A stretch of 64,000 nucleotides of DNA from G963422565 sp963422565 (lineage in GTDB: Bacteria > Pseudomonadota > Alphaproteobacteria > MPNO01): positions 3,379,780 through 3,443,779 of the forward strand of contig OY730228.1 in the NCBI GenBank assembly GCA_963422565.1, read 5' to 3'. Below, piece by piece: positions 16,299 to 24,745 of this stretch. The stretch's first letter is position 1; each line of letters opens with the position of its first letter. The notes beneath the pieces are model-generated. The model searched no databases, was not told the origin of the DNA, and saw nothing but the letters and a program-made list of their open reading frames with translations. A program made the position numbers and the translations under genes.

Positions 16299-17496
16299 AA
16301 TGGATGTCGCCGGGACGCGCGTCGACAAGCGGACGTTGCAGAACGAGCTGATCGCGCGGGCCGCCGGAATGGTCCCGGCGCTCCGCGCGCGGGCCTCGGA
16401 GGCCGAGGCCAACCGCACCATCCCCGACGCCACCCACCGGGAGTTCGTCGAGGCCGGGTTCTACCGCATCTTTCAGCCTGCCCGCTGGGGCGGACTCGAA
16501 TGCGCGTACCGCATGCTGGTCGACCTGGCCGGGGAGATCGGCCGCGGATGCGGCTCCAGCGCCTGGGTCTTCACCAACCTGGTGGCCCAGAGCTGGATCG
16601 TCGGTATGGGGCGGATACAGGCTCAGAGCGATGTCTGGGGCGGCGATCCCGGCGCGCTGATCGCCTCTGGCTTCGCGGTCAAGGGCGGCACCGCGAGGAG
16701 GATGGACGGCGGCCTGCTGCTCGACGGATTTTGGAGCTTCGTGAGCGGGGTCGACGTCTGCGACTGGCTCAATCTCCAGGTCTTTCTCCCCCGTCCCGAG
16801 GGGCCGCCCGAGCATCGCTTCGTCCTGGTCCCGATGACCGGGATCGAGGTGATCGACGACTGGAATGCCACGGGGCTGCTCGCGACCGGCAGCAAGTCTG
16901 TCCTGCTGAAAGAGGTGTTTGTCCCGGACTACCGGACCTTGCCTTCGGAAGCGCTCTCCGGATCGCGGTCTCTGAGCGCCGACGAGAACACGGCCCCGCT
17001 GTTCAGGCTCTCGCCCTGGTCGACAGGCACGCAGATTTTCTCCGGGCCCGCCTACGGCATCGCGCGCGGGGCGCTCGAGGATGTCGAGGAGGAGTTCGGC
17101 ACGCGGGTGGGCGTGACCGGGGCGAAGCTGTCAGAGCTGCCGACCGCGCAGATCCGCGTCGCCGAGGCGGCGTCCGAGATCGACGCCGCGGGCGCGCTGC
17201 TGGTCCAGTGCGGCGAAGACTCGATGCGCTACGCCGAGGCGGATAGGCACCCCCCGCTCGCGGAGCGCGCCAAGTGGCGACGCAACAACGCCTATGCCAC
17301 CCAGCTCTGCGTGCGTGCGGTCGAGCGCCTCTATCCGCTGATGGGCGCCCGGGGGCTCGACCGCGCCAGCCACTTCATGCGCGCCTGGCGCGATGTGCAT
17401 GCGGTCTCGATGCAGATCACCCAGTCCTGGGACATCCAGTCCGTCAATGCCGGCCGCATCCGTTTCGGCCTGCCTTCGGTCGACCCCCGGCTGTGA
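16291..17496 (+). CDS. Acyl-CoA-dehydrogenase-fold flavin monooxygenase (HsaA/HpaB-like oxygenase component)
   Basis: A 401-residue protein with the group D flavin monooxygenase pattern: FYRIFQPARWGGLE, GRGCGSSAWVFTNLVAQS, a WSFVSGVDVCDW segment instead of the dehydrogenase FAD loop, and a C-terminal ITQSWDIQSVNAGRIRFGL. Relatives use FMNH2/FADH2 from a separate reductase to hydroxylate phenolic substrates. No reductase gene lies beside it. The start is ATG 16291, or the in-frame ATG at 16300. It follows UbiD with an 8-bp overlap. Confidence 0.82.
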   Translation: MAEMDVAGTRVDKRTLQNELIARAAGMVPALRARASEAEANRTIPDATHREFVEAGFYRIFQPARWGGLECAYRMLVDLAGEIGRGCGSSAWVFTNLVAQSWIVGMGRIQAQSDVWGGDPGALIASGFAVKGGTARRMDGGLLLDGFWSFVSGVDVCDWLNLQVFLPRPEGPPEHRFVLVPMTGIEVIDDWNATGLLATGSKSVLLKEVFVPDYRTLPSEALSGSRSLSADENTAPLFRLSPWSTGTQIFSGPAYGIARGALEDVEEEFGTRVGVTGAKLSELPTAQIRVAEAASEIDAAGALLVQCGEDSMRYAEADRHPPLAERAKWRRNNAYATQLCVRAVERLYPLMGARGLDRASHFMRAWRDVHAVSMQITQSWDIQSVNAGRIRFGLPSVDPRL

Positions 17497-17563
17497 CGGC
17501 GTCCCGGTACTGGCCGAACGGTCTTCCTCGACCGGGCGTGCGGCGTCATGGGGAGGGGTCGCC

Positions 17564-18076
17564 CTGAAGGCGATATCGAAAGCGTATGACTTTCTCTTGA
17601 ACGGGATGGCCGTTCTGGCCGGTGTTCTGATCTTTTCGAGCTTCGCGATGATCGTCATCGACGTCACGATGCGAATCGTCGGGTTGAAGCCTCCGCTCTT
17701 CACCATCCCGGTCGTCGAATACATCCTGCTCTGGTTCACGATGCTCGCCGCGCCCTGGCTGGTACGCATCAAGGGGCATGTATTCATCGATGCGCTCACG
17801 CGGGTCCTGCCGGCGACGGTCCGGAACGCGATCGCGAAAATCGTTTACGCGGTCTGCGCCCTCGCAGCGACGATCTATAGCATTCACGCTGCGGCGCTTC
17901 TTCATAGTGCCTGGTTGAATGACGTCGTCGACGTTCGCAGCGTCGACATGCCGCAATGGGCATTGTTCGGCCCGATGCCGCTCTGTCTATTCCTGGTCGC
18001 GGTCGAGTTCGTTCGCTTTCTGATCGGGATCGACGACATGTACAGCCAGGCGACCGGGGAACGCGCAGGGGTCTAG
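17564..18076 (+). CDS. TRAP transporter small permease (DctQ type)
   Basis: A four-helix membrane subunit (LLNGMAVLAGVLIFSSFAMIV; LLWFTMLAAPWLVRIKGHVFID; IVYAVCALAATIYSI; LFGPMPLCLFLVAVEFVRF) with the DctQ block LVRIKGHVFIDAL. No ATG/GTG gives a full first helix. A CTG at 17564 lies 5 nt after a strong GGGGAGGGG and gives 170 residues, the normal length. TTG 17597 or ATG 17606 are alternatives that shorten the N terminus. It is followed after 3 bp by the DctM gene. Confidence 0.8.
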   Translation: MKAISKAYDFLLNGMAVLAGVLIFSSFAMIVIDVTMRIVGLKPPLFTIPVVEYILLWFTMLAAPWLVRIKGHVFIDALTRVLPATVRNAIAKIVYAVCALAATIYSIHAAALLHSAWLNDVVDVRSVDMPQWALFGPMPLCLFLVAVEFVRFLIGIDDMYSQATGERAGV

Positions 18077-18079
18077 ACC

Positions 18080-19396
18080 ATGGATATGGAATGGTATTGG
18101 GCCCTTGCTGTACTGATCGGCATGGTCATGTTCTTCATGGCGATGGGGGTTCCTGTCGCCCTGACATTCATCACGACGAATATAATCGGGGTGGTGATCT
18201 TCATGGAGGATCTGGCCGGCTGGACCCAGATCGTCGATAACTCCACCTCTCTGATCACGCGTTTTACGTTGGGTCCGGTGCCCATGTTCATAATGATGGG
18301 CGCCCTGTTTTTTCATACCGGATTGGCAATACGCGTGTTCGACGGACTCGACGTGCTCTTCGGTCGGCTGTCGGGACGGCTCTGCTATCTGACCGTGGCG
18401 GGTGGCGCCATGTTCTCGACGCTGACGGGATCGAGCATGGCCAACACCGCGATGCTCGGGGCGTTGATGGTGCCCGAGATGCGCCGCCGCGGCTACAGTC
18501 AGCGCATGTCGATGGGGCCCATTCTCGGCACCGGTGGGCTCGCCATGATCATTCCGCCGTCCGCTCTGGGCGTGCTGCTCGCATCCATCGCCAATATCGA
18601 CGTCGGCCGGCTCTTGGTTGCGGGGTTTCTGCCGGGTTTCGTGCTTGCCGGTCTGTATGCGGCGTTGATCTTCTTCCAGATCCGGCTTCGACCGGACTCC
18701 GCGCCGCCCTATGCCGTCGAGATGCCGCCGCTCCTGGATCGTTTCCGCCTGGTCTGTACCAACATCCTGCCGATGAGCCTGATCATCTTCATGGTGGTGG
18801 GTTTCATCATCCTCGGATGGGCGACGCCCACGGAGGCCGCGGCGTTCGGCGTATTGGGCGTGATCATCCTGGCCTGTGCGTTTCGGGTCATGACGTTCAA
18901 GGCGCTCCGGACGTCGATCGAGGCGACGGTCAAGGTCGGGGCGATGGTGTTCTTTATTATCATGAGCTCGACCGTATTCAGCCAGCTTCTGGCTTTCTCC
19001 GGCGGCAGCGCCGGGCTGCTCGGATGGGCGACCGGCTTCGAGGTCTCGAAATATTGGGTCCTCCTGGTGATGTTCTTCATCCTGATCGCGCTCGGCATGT
19101 TCATGGACGCCACATCCATGATGCTGATCACGGTGCCGATCTTCTTCCCGCTGGCCCAGCAGCTCGGCTTCGATCTCATCTGGTTCGGCCTGTTCGTTCT
19201 AATGACATTCGAGATGGCCGGAACGACTCCGCCCTTCGGACTGCTGCTCTATGTCATGCTCGGCGTCGCACCCAGAGGAACGACGATGTTTCAGGTGGCC
19301 AGCGCCGCATTTCCGTTTCTTATCTGCGATGCGATACTGATCCTCATCATGGTCCTGTATCCCGGGATCGCTCTCTGGCTCCCGAGCCTCATGTGA
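18080..19396 (+). CDS. TRAP transporter large permease (DctM type)
   Basis: A 438-residue, roughly 12-helix permease that couples solute uptake to the sodium gradient. The family blocks GPVPMFIMMGALFFHTGLA, LTGSSMANTAMLGALMVPEM, GTGGLAMIIPPSALGVLLASI and AGTTPPFGLLLYVMLGVAP are present. It is part of a DctQ-DctM-DctP set; the receptor gene follows after a 395-bp insert that contains a nuclease remnant. The UbiD/monooxygenase genes upstream suggest import of an aromatic carboxylate (inference). Confidence 0.92.
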   Translation: MDMEWYWALAVLIGMVMFFMAMGVPVALTFITTNIIGVVIFMEDLAGWTQIVDNSTSLITRFTLGPVPMFIMMGALFFHTGLAIRVFDGLDVLFGRLSGRLCYLTVAGGAMFSTLTGSSMANTAMLGALMVPEMRRRGYSQRMSMGPILGTGGLAMIIPPSALGVLLASIANIDVGRLLVAGFLPGFVLAGLYAALIFFQIRLRPDSAPPYAVEMPPLLDRFRLVCTNILPMSLIIFMVVGFIILGWATPTEAAAFGVLGVIILACAFRVMTFKALRTSIEATVKVGAMVFFIIMSSTVFSQLLAFSGGSAGLLGWATGFEVSKYWVLLVMFFILIALGMFMDATSMMLITVPIFFPLAQQLGFDLIWFGLFVLMTFEMAGTTPPFGLLLYVMLGVAPRGTTMFQVASAAFPFLICDAILILIMVLYPGIALWLPSLM

Positions 19397-19438
19397 CGGG
19401 AGATGGCGGCGATCCGCGACCGGGCCTGGAGGAACGCC

Positions 19439-19640
19439 ATGGCCAACGATCTTTCCAAGCGGCACGACGCCTTCTTCCGCACCGTCCTCTCCGATGCCGG
19501 GCGCACCGCCGCCCTGTTCCGCGACCGACGATCCCCCGGGGCGCCCTCTATGGCAGCTTGGTCGACTCGGCGCTGCCGCCGATCTCGGCGATGATGTTCT
19601 ATCGCGGTCGGGAGCGACGGACGGCGGCGCCCGCTTCGGG
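19439..19640 (+). pseudogene. Remnant of an Rpn-family (PD-(D/E)XK) recombination-promoting nuclease/putative transposase
   Basis: After a good GGAGGAACGCC site an ATG opens MANDLSKRHDAFFRTVLSD and AGRTAALF, the signature N terminus of Rpn/YhgA proteins. The frame is then lost, and a neighbouring frame shows YGSLVDSALPP, resembling the family's next block. The normal 250-300 residue body is missing. The rest of the 395-bp gap (19397-19791) has no gene except the ribosome binding site GGAGGATGAGAC of the receptor gene. The remnant splits the TRAP genes. Confidence 0.6.
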
Positions 19641-19791
19641 CCGAGATGCAGCCGGCCCCCTGCTTCCGTTGTATCGGGGGGAGCCGTCGGGCATACTTCC
19701 GATCGGGGGAGCGTCCGATCGGTCGACGACGGTGATTCAGGCCCATCGTCTTTGGGGGCGCCCGTTCAACGGCCTGATCGGAGGATGAGAC

Positions 19792-20778
19792 ATGTCTCTC
19801 AGACCGGTATTTCTATCGATGATCGTCGCCGCTGCGGCCGCTTGGTCGGTGCCGGCGTGGGCTTCGACGATCAAGGTCTCGACCTGTCAGATACGGACTC
19901 ACGATCATGTGATCGTGTTTCTGGATGAATTTCTCAAACCTGCCCAGAACAACGATATTGGCCTGGATCTTCGCTATGTCGGCGGTCCGGAGATCACGCC
20001 GTTCCGCAAGCAAGGCGGTCTTTTGAAGCGCGGGTTGATCGACCTGATCTTCTGCCCGACGCCCTATTATGGTGCGGACCTCCCGGAAGCTCGGCTGTTG
20101 GGCGCACATAACAAGTCTCTTGAGGAAATGCGCAAGAATGGGGCATACGACATGCTCAGGGAGGCCTGGGACAAGGGCTTGAATGCGCATATTCTCGCTT
20201 GGCCGGCTTTCAACGTATCGACGTTCTATGTTTATACGAAATTCGAGCCGAAGCTCAGCAAGGAGACCGGGATCGATCTGACGGGTGTAAAGATGCGCTC
20301 GACCGGTCTCTACAAGCCGTTCCTGGCGGCGATGAATGCGATCCCGGTCGGCATAGCGCCCGGCGATGTCTATACGGGTCTGGAGCGAGGTGTAGTAGAC
20401 GGAATCGCATGGCCAAAGGGCTCAGTCACCAAATACGGCTGGGAAAAATTCCTCAGATATAAGGTCACTCCAAACTTCTATGGTGCGACATTTATGGTTA
20501 TCGTCAACAAAAAGAAATGGAACAGCCTGACGCAAGAGGAGAGAGACTTCCTCACGAAGGTCGCGGCAATATATGAGAAGAAGAGCGACGAGGTCGTCGG
20601 CAGAAATCTCACGGCGGACGAGGAGAGGCTCGAAAAAGCCGGTGTTCGGACGGTCGCACTCGAAGGTGCGTATGCGAAAGCGTATCTCAAGACCATTTAC
20701 GATGCGAAATGGGCAGTCAACGACAAGTATAAGTACACGGTGGACTATAAAACCTTGAAATCGCTGATGTACGAGTAG
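19792..20778 (+). CDS. TRAP transporter solute-binding protein (DctP family)
   Basis: A 328-residue periplasmic receptor with a Sec signal peptide (hydrophobic FLSMIVAAAAAWSV, likely cleavage after AWA). The DctP core is recognised by VKMRSTGLYKPFLAAMNAIPV and PGDVYTGLERGVVDGIAWP, with the arginine that usually binds the substrate carboxylate in MRSTGLY. Its second half is visibly less GC-rich than the neighbours (AAA, AAT, TAT, ATA codons are common), which hints at separate acquisition. It is the receptor for the DctQ/DctM genes upstream. Confidence 0.9.
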   Translation: MSLRPVFLSMIVAAAAAWSVPAWASTIKVSTCQIRTHDHVIVFLDEFLKPAQNNDIGLDLRYVGGPEITPFRKQGGLLKRGLIDLIFCPTPYYGADLPEARLLGAHNKSLEEMRKNGAYDMLREAWDKGLNAHILAWPAFNVSTFYVYTKFEPKLSKETGIDLTGVKMRSTGLYKPFLAAMNAIPVGIAPGDVYTGLERGVVDGIAWPKGSVTKYGWEKFLRYKVTPNFYGATFMVIVNKKKWNSLTQEERDFLTKVAAIYEKKSDEVVGRNLTADEERLEKAGVRTVALEGAYAKAYLKTIYDAKWAVNDKYKYTVDYKTLKSLMYE

Positions 20779-20808
20779 CCCGCCCGCGGTTCGGGTAACG
20801 CGGTTTCG

Positions 20809-20832
20809 GGGCCGTCGCGAGGCGGCCCTTTC
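20809..20832 (+). terminator. Rho-independent-type terminator after the TRAP receptor gene
   Basis: In the 64-bp gap between convergent genes, GGGCCG pairs with CGGCCC around an 8-nt loop and is followed by CTTTCC. The stem is short but perfect, and the position suits termination of the rightward UbiD-TRAP operon. Confidence 0.5.
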
Positions 20833-20842
20833 CGTGCGCTGG

Positions 20843-21637
20843 CTAAGCCGAGTGGAGGAATTCCGTCAACGCACTCTCGAAGGCCCGCGGGTTGGCGATG
20901 TTGCAGATATGGCCGGCGTCCGGCAGCGACACGTGGCGGGCAGCCGGTACCGCCGAGGCCATCTCCCGCATGACCTCGGGCGGGGCGCCGGCATGATCGC
21001 GCGCGCCGGAGACGAACAGGGTCGGCGTGCGGATCGCGCCCAGCCGATCCCGATGGTCGCGTTCGAGCAGCGCCGCGACGCAACCTGCATAGCCCTCGAC
21101 CGGGGTCCGGAGAATCATCGCCTGCACCCGGTCGATGATATCCGGGTTGGCTGCCCTGAACGCGTCCGGGAACCATCGCTGCAACGTGGGCTCGACGATC
21201 TCCGCGATACCCCCTCGGCGCGCGGCTTCAAGCATCGGCGGCCAGATCGCGCGATATCCGGGCGCAAGTGCCGCCCGGCAGGCGACCGGGACGAGCGCCT
21301 CGAGACGGTCCGGGTGCGCGCGGGCGAGCGCCATCGCGACCACCCCGCCGAGTCCGATTCCGACGAGGCACGACCGGGTGATCCCGAGCCCGTCCCAGAG
21401 CCCGACGATGTCGCCGATCAACTGGTCGAGCGTGTAGGGACCGGAAGGAACCGCGCTGTCGCCATGGCCCCGGGTGTCGAACCGCAGCAGCCGATGGGTG
21501 CGGCCAAGGACGGCGATATGCGGGTCCCACATGGTCAGGTCGTTGGTGAGGCCGGTTGCGAAAGTGATCCAGGGGGCGCCCTCGGGGCCGTCGATCCGAT
21601 AGTTGAGCGAGACCCCAGCCGCCGTCAGTTTCGGCAT
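20843..21637 (-). CDS. Alpha/beta-hydrolase-fold protein (3-oxoadipate enol-lactonase-like) with nucleophile elbow Gly
   Basis: A 264-residue alpha/beta fold protein resembling PcaD (RFDTRGHGDSAVPSGPYTLDQLIGD; LPDAGHICNIANP). Acid and base residues are in place (GARDHAGAP, DAGHICN). The elbow reads VGIGLGG, where catalytic members have G-x-S-x-G: the nucleophile codon is GGA. It therefore should not work as a serine hydrolase; it may be a decarboxylase/lyase-type variant or a binding protein. The start is ATG 21637. It is divergent from the frameshifted SDR. Confidence 0.82.
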   Translation of the reverse strand: MPKLTAAGVSLNYRIDGPEGAPWITFATGLTNDLTMWDPHIAVLGRTHRLLRFDTRGHGDSAVPSGPYTLDQLIGDIVGLWDGLGITRSCLVGIGLGGVVAMALARAHPDRLEALVPVACRAALAPGYRAIWPPMLEAARRGGIAEIVEPTLQRWFPDAFRAANPDIIDRVQAMILRTPVEGYAGCVAALLERDHRDRLGAIRTPTLFVSGARDHAGAPPEVMREMASAVPAARHVSLPDAGHICNIANPRAFESALTEFLHSA

Positions 21638-21700
21638 GTCCTGTCCTCTTCTTTCACCTAGATCCCCCCATCGAACACGAAATCCGCTAACCTGGACAGG

Positions 21701-22488
21701 ATGATCCGGCGAGATGCGGCGATGACCGATGCCGAGAACGGTTTGCCCCTGAAAGGGAAGGTTGCGATCGTCACGGGCAGCGTAGCCGGGATCGGCCGCG
21801 CGACGGCGCTCGCGCTCGGCCGCGACGGAGCGTCGGTCGTCGTCAACGGCCGGCGCTCCGTGGCGGCGGCCGCCGATGCCGCAGCGCTCGTCGAGAAGGC
21901 GGGTGGCCGCGCCCTCGTCCACATGGCCGACGTGAGCGAGCCGGCACAGGCGGCCCGCCTCGTCGCCGCGGCCGTCGACGGATTCGGACGGCTCGACATT
22001 CTCGTCAACAACGTCTCGCACCGGATCGCCAAGCCGATCGAGGAGATCGGCTTCGACGAATGGCGCGATGTCCAGGCGAGCACGCTCGACGCCGCCTTTC
22101 TGTGCATCCGCGCCGCAGTGCCCCATATCAAGGCGGCGGGCGGCGGCTCGATCGTCAATATCGGCGGCGTCTCGGGGCATGCAGGGGTGAAGAACCGCGC
22201 CGCGGTCGCCGCCGCCAAGGCCGGCCTCGCCGGGATGACGGCGGCGCTTGCCGTCGAACTCGGTCCGGCGAATATCAACGTCAACTGCGTTTCGCCCGGC
22301 AGTATCGACAATTATCGGAGCGCCGCCGCCATGTCCGCGCATTTCCTCGACCGCCCGCCGCCGATGGGGCGGATGGGAAGGGTCGATGAGGTCCCGCGAT
22401 GGTACGCCATCTGTGCGGGCCGTCCGGGCGCTACGTCGCCGGGCAGACGATCCATGTCTGCGGGGCGTGGAATGTTTCGATCGCCTGA
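21701..22488 (+). pseudogene. SDR-family oxidoreductase with a frameshift near the C terminus
   Basis: The protein is a normal short-chain dehydrogenase up to about codon 230: TGSVAGIGRATALALG cofactor loop, DILVNNVSH, NVNCVSPGSIDN. At 22391-22399 the frame changes. The proper C terminus (MVRHLCGPSGRYVAGQTI followed by HVCGAWNVSIA) continues one base out of phase and stops at TGA 22486-22488. One base appears lost between GTC and ATG. The position of the SDR catalytic Tyr (YxxxK) is Val (RAAVAAAK), so the enzyme was already atypical. A sequencing error is an alternative explanation. A second start is ATG 21722. Confidence 0.75.
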
Positions 22489-22589
22489 GCCCGGCATTTC
22501 GCAAGGGCGCCGCCGACATGTTGGGCAGCCGGGCCTCGTTCCGGGCCGTGACGGGCTGCCGTGGTCGAAAACGAATACGGGAGGCAGAC

Positions 22590-23015
22590 ATGAGTGAAAC
22601 CGCGCCGTCGCTGCGGCTGACCAATGGTGGGGCGTTCGGAATGCTTGAGGCTGCGATGGCCAAGGCCCATGAGATGGGGGTGCCGCAATGCATTTCGATC
22701 GTCGATTCCGGTGGCCATCTGCTGGCCTTCTCGCGGATGGACGGGGCCTATGTTCTGTCGATCGAGTCCTCCCTGGCGAAGGCGATGACCGCGGCCTCCT
22801 ATGGCGAGCCGACCGGCAACATCCCCGCCGGGGTCGATATCAAGCTCGCGATCGCGACCGGGGGCAAGAGAGTCAATCTGCCCGGCGGTCTGCCCATCGT
22901 CGTCGACGGTCACCTGATCGGCGGCGTCGGGGTGGGATCGGGCGCCGGACATGAGGATCTCGAAGTTGCTCGCGCGGCTCTCGCGGCGATTCCCGGAGCG
23001 GCCCGTTTCGATTGA
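22590..23015 (+). CDS. GlcG/HbpS-family heme-binding-type protein
   Basis: A 141-residue protein of the GlcG/HbpS fold, recognised by ISIVDSGGHLLAFSRMDGA, the SLAKAMTAA segment, LPGGLPIVVDGHLIGGVGVGSG and the terminal HEDLEVARAAL. Members are found with glycolate, propanediol and aromatic catabolism genes; a few bind heme, but most are uncharacterised. GGGAGGCAGAC precedes the ATG. It follows the broken SDR in the same direction. Confidence 0.85.
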   Translation: MSETAPSLRLTNGGAFGMLEAAMAKAHEMGVPQCISIVDSGGHLLAFSRMDGAYVLSIESSLAKAMTAASYGEPTGNIPAGVDIKLAIATGGKRVNLPGGLPIVVDGHLIGGVGVGSGAGHEDLEVARAALAAIPGAARFD

Positions 23016-23036
23016 TCGGCCCGGCGGCCGCCAGGC

Positions 23037-24275
23037 TCAGCCGGCTACGGCGGCCGGCATCATGCTGCGGCCGCGATTTTCCGGTATGAACAGCGACAGA
23101 AAGGCGGCAACCAGGGCGAGGGCGAAGGACAGGATCCACATCCAGTCATATTGACCGACCAGATCGAACAGCCGGCCGCCGATGAATGAGCCGAGCGCTC
23201 CGCCGATCGAGTGGAAGGCGAACAGTAGGCCCATCGTCAGCCCCATGATTCGCAGCCCGATATGGGTCGCCACGATGTTGGCGACCACCGGGAAGGTCGA
23301 GAAGTCGAAGATGCCGAACAGTGTCGCGAAGACGAACAGGAGCGGCGCGTCACCGGCGACATGCATCAGCATAAGAAAACAGAACGCGCGCAGAAAATAG
23401 ATGCTGGCGAGCAGCAGCGGACGATGGAATCGGTCGGACAGCGCACCGTACCCGATCATGCCGATCATCGAGAACGTCGCCAGCACGCCGAACGCGGCGG
23501 CGCCCTCGACCGGGGGGAAGCCGCAGGCCGCCGCGTAGGGAAGGAAGTGAATCCGAATCGCCCCGATGGTCGTGAACCCGCAGACGATATAGCCGATTCC
23601 CATCAGCCAGAAGGCGCGCGAGCGGGCGAGAAAGCGGAGCTGGGCGGCGAGGCTCCTCCCGGTGTCGACATGGCCCGGGTCGGCGGCCGGGGCGGCTCCA
23701 CGGCGGATCAGCACCCAGGTCAGCACCGCCGTCGCGGTCAGCATCACCGCGAGGACGACATAGCTCGGGCGCCAGCCGATCGCCTCGATCGAGATGGCCA
23801 GCAGCGGCATGAGCACGAGCTGGCCGCCGGTCGCGCCGGAAGAAGCGAGCCCCGTCGCGAGCCCGCGATGCTCCCGGAAATAGAAGGAGACCACCGTCCC
23901 GATCAGCGGTGCGGAGATCGCGGAGAAACCGATCCCGCCGATGATGCCGAAGATCAGGATATAGTGCCAGCCGGTAGACATGTTGGCGGTCATGGCCATC
24001 GCTGCGGCGACGATCAGCAGCCCGGCGACGTTCACCAGCCTCGCACCCGCCCGGTCGAGCGCGATGCCTGCGAGCGGCGAGCCGACCGCCATCACGATCA
24101 GCATCACCGCGCCGCCGGTGGAGACGAAGGTGCGGTCCCAGCCCAGTTCGTTCTCCCATGTCGGGATAAGCAGGCCGAGCGACGTGCGGGCGGCCATGAC
24201 CAGGCTGAGAACCAGGAACAGAACGCCGACGACCATCCAGCCATAGCTGTTCGAACGAAGCAGTCGAAGACTCAT
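23037..24275 (-). CDS. MFS transporter (monocarboxylate/oxalate-formate antiporter-like)
   Basis: A 412-residue, 12-helix major facilitator. Features are the N-terminal YGWMVVGVLFLVLSLVMAA...SLGLLIPTWENELGWDR pattern of the MCT/OFA branch, the loop-2 segment GIALDRAGARLVN and a conserved FYFREHRGLATGLASSG block. The substrate is probably a small organic anion (family knowledge). It is convergent with the GlcG-like gene; the 470-bp gap upstream of its start holds repeat copy C. Confidence 0.85.
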   Translation of the reverse strand: MSLRLLRSNSYGWMVVGVLFLVLSLVMAARTSLGLLIPTWENELGWDRTFVSTGGAVMLIVMAVGSPLAGIALDRAGARLVNVAGLLIVAAAMAMTANMSTGWHYILIFGIIGGIGFSAISAPLIGTVVSFYFREHRGLATGLASSGATGGQLVLMPLLAISIEAIGWRPSYVVLAVMLTATAVLTWVLIRRGAAPAADPGHVDTGRSLAAQLRFLARSRAFWLMGIGYIVCGFTTIGAIRIHFLPYAAACGFPPVEGAAAFGVLATFSMIGMIGYGALSDRFHRPLLLASIYFLRAFCFLMLMHVAGDAPLLFVFATLFGIFDFSTFPVVANIVATHIGLRIMGLTMGLLFAFHSIGGALGSFIGGRLFDLVGQYDWMWILSFALALVAAFLSLFIPENRGRSMMPAAVAG

Positions 24276-24439
24276 GCGGGGACCGGAATGATTGCGGTCG
24301 TTCCTGCGATCCTAACATGCTGGGCCGCGCGCCGCCCGGCCGCCGGCGTTCCGATCGACAAGCCAAAAAAGGAAATTCCCGGTTGGCGCGAACGGGACGT
24401 TTGCCGCTGGGACCGACGATCGGCGCCGCGCAGCGGCGA

Positions 24440-24665
24440 GCGGAAGTACTCGTTTCGGCGTCCTGGCGGCCGGCCTGCGCCGGCATCGTAGCTCAGGTCG
24501 TCACCCGTTTCTCAAGGAAGGATCCCCCACCCCAACCCTCCCTCTCGAGGGGGAAGAGTGAGAGAGGGCGGGCGTGAATCCGTCCCCTTGAGGGAGAGGC
24601 AGGAGGGTCTTGCGACTTGCCGGTCGTGGTCCGCGAAACGAGCACTGCCGAGCGGCGAGGGAACC
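24440..24665 (+). repeat. Dispersed intergenic palindromic repeat, copy C (long form)
   Basis: This is the long form, lying in the gap 24276-24745. It has a leader (GGCGTCCTGGCGGCCGGCCT, CGGCATCG, TCACCCGTTTCTCAAGGAAG), a palindrome CCCTCCCTCTCGAGGGGGAAG, a spacer AGAGAGGGCGGGCGTGAA, a second palindrome, and a tail GCCGGTCGTGGTCCGCGAAACGAGCACTGCCG. The leader and core match copy D at 35.5 kb almost block for block. No gene was seen in the gap. Confidence 0.78.
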
Positions 24666-24745
24666 GATTCCGCCCGGATCGGTTATGCTCTTCGGCGGAG
24701 GGTGTGCAACCGAGCGCGAGGGCCGCCGATGCCCGATCGGTACTG

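Noticed and set aside
24610..24745. N-terminal extension of the KefB-type antiporter
   Set aside because: The upstream in-frame codons translate repeat copy C and its flank, and lack similarity to antiporters; ATG 24746 gives the normal N terminus.
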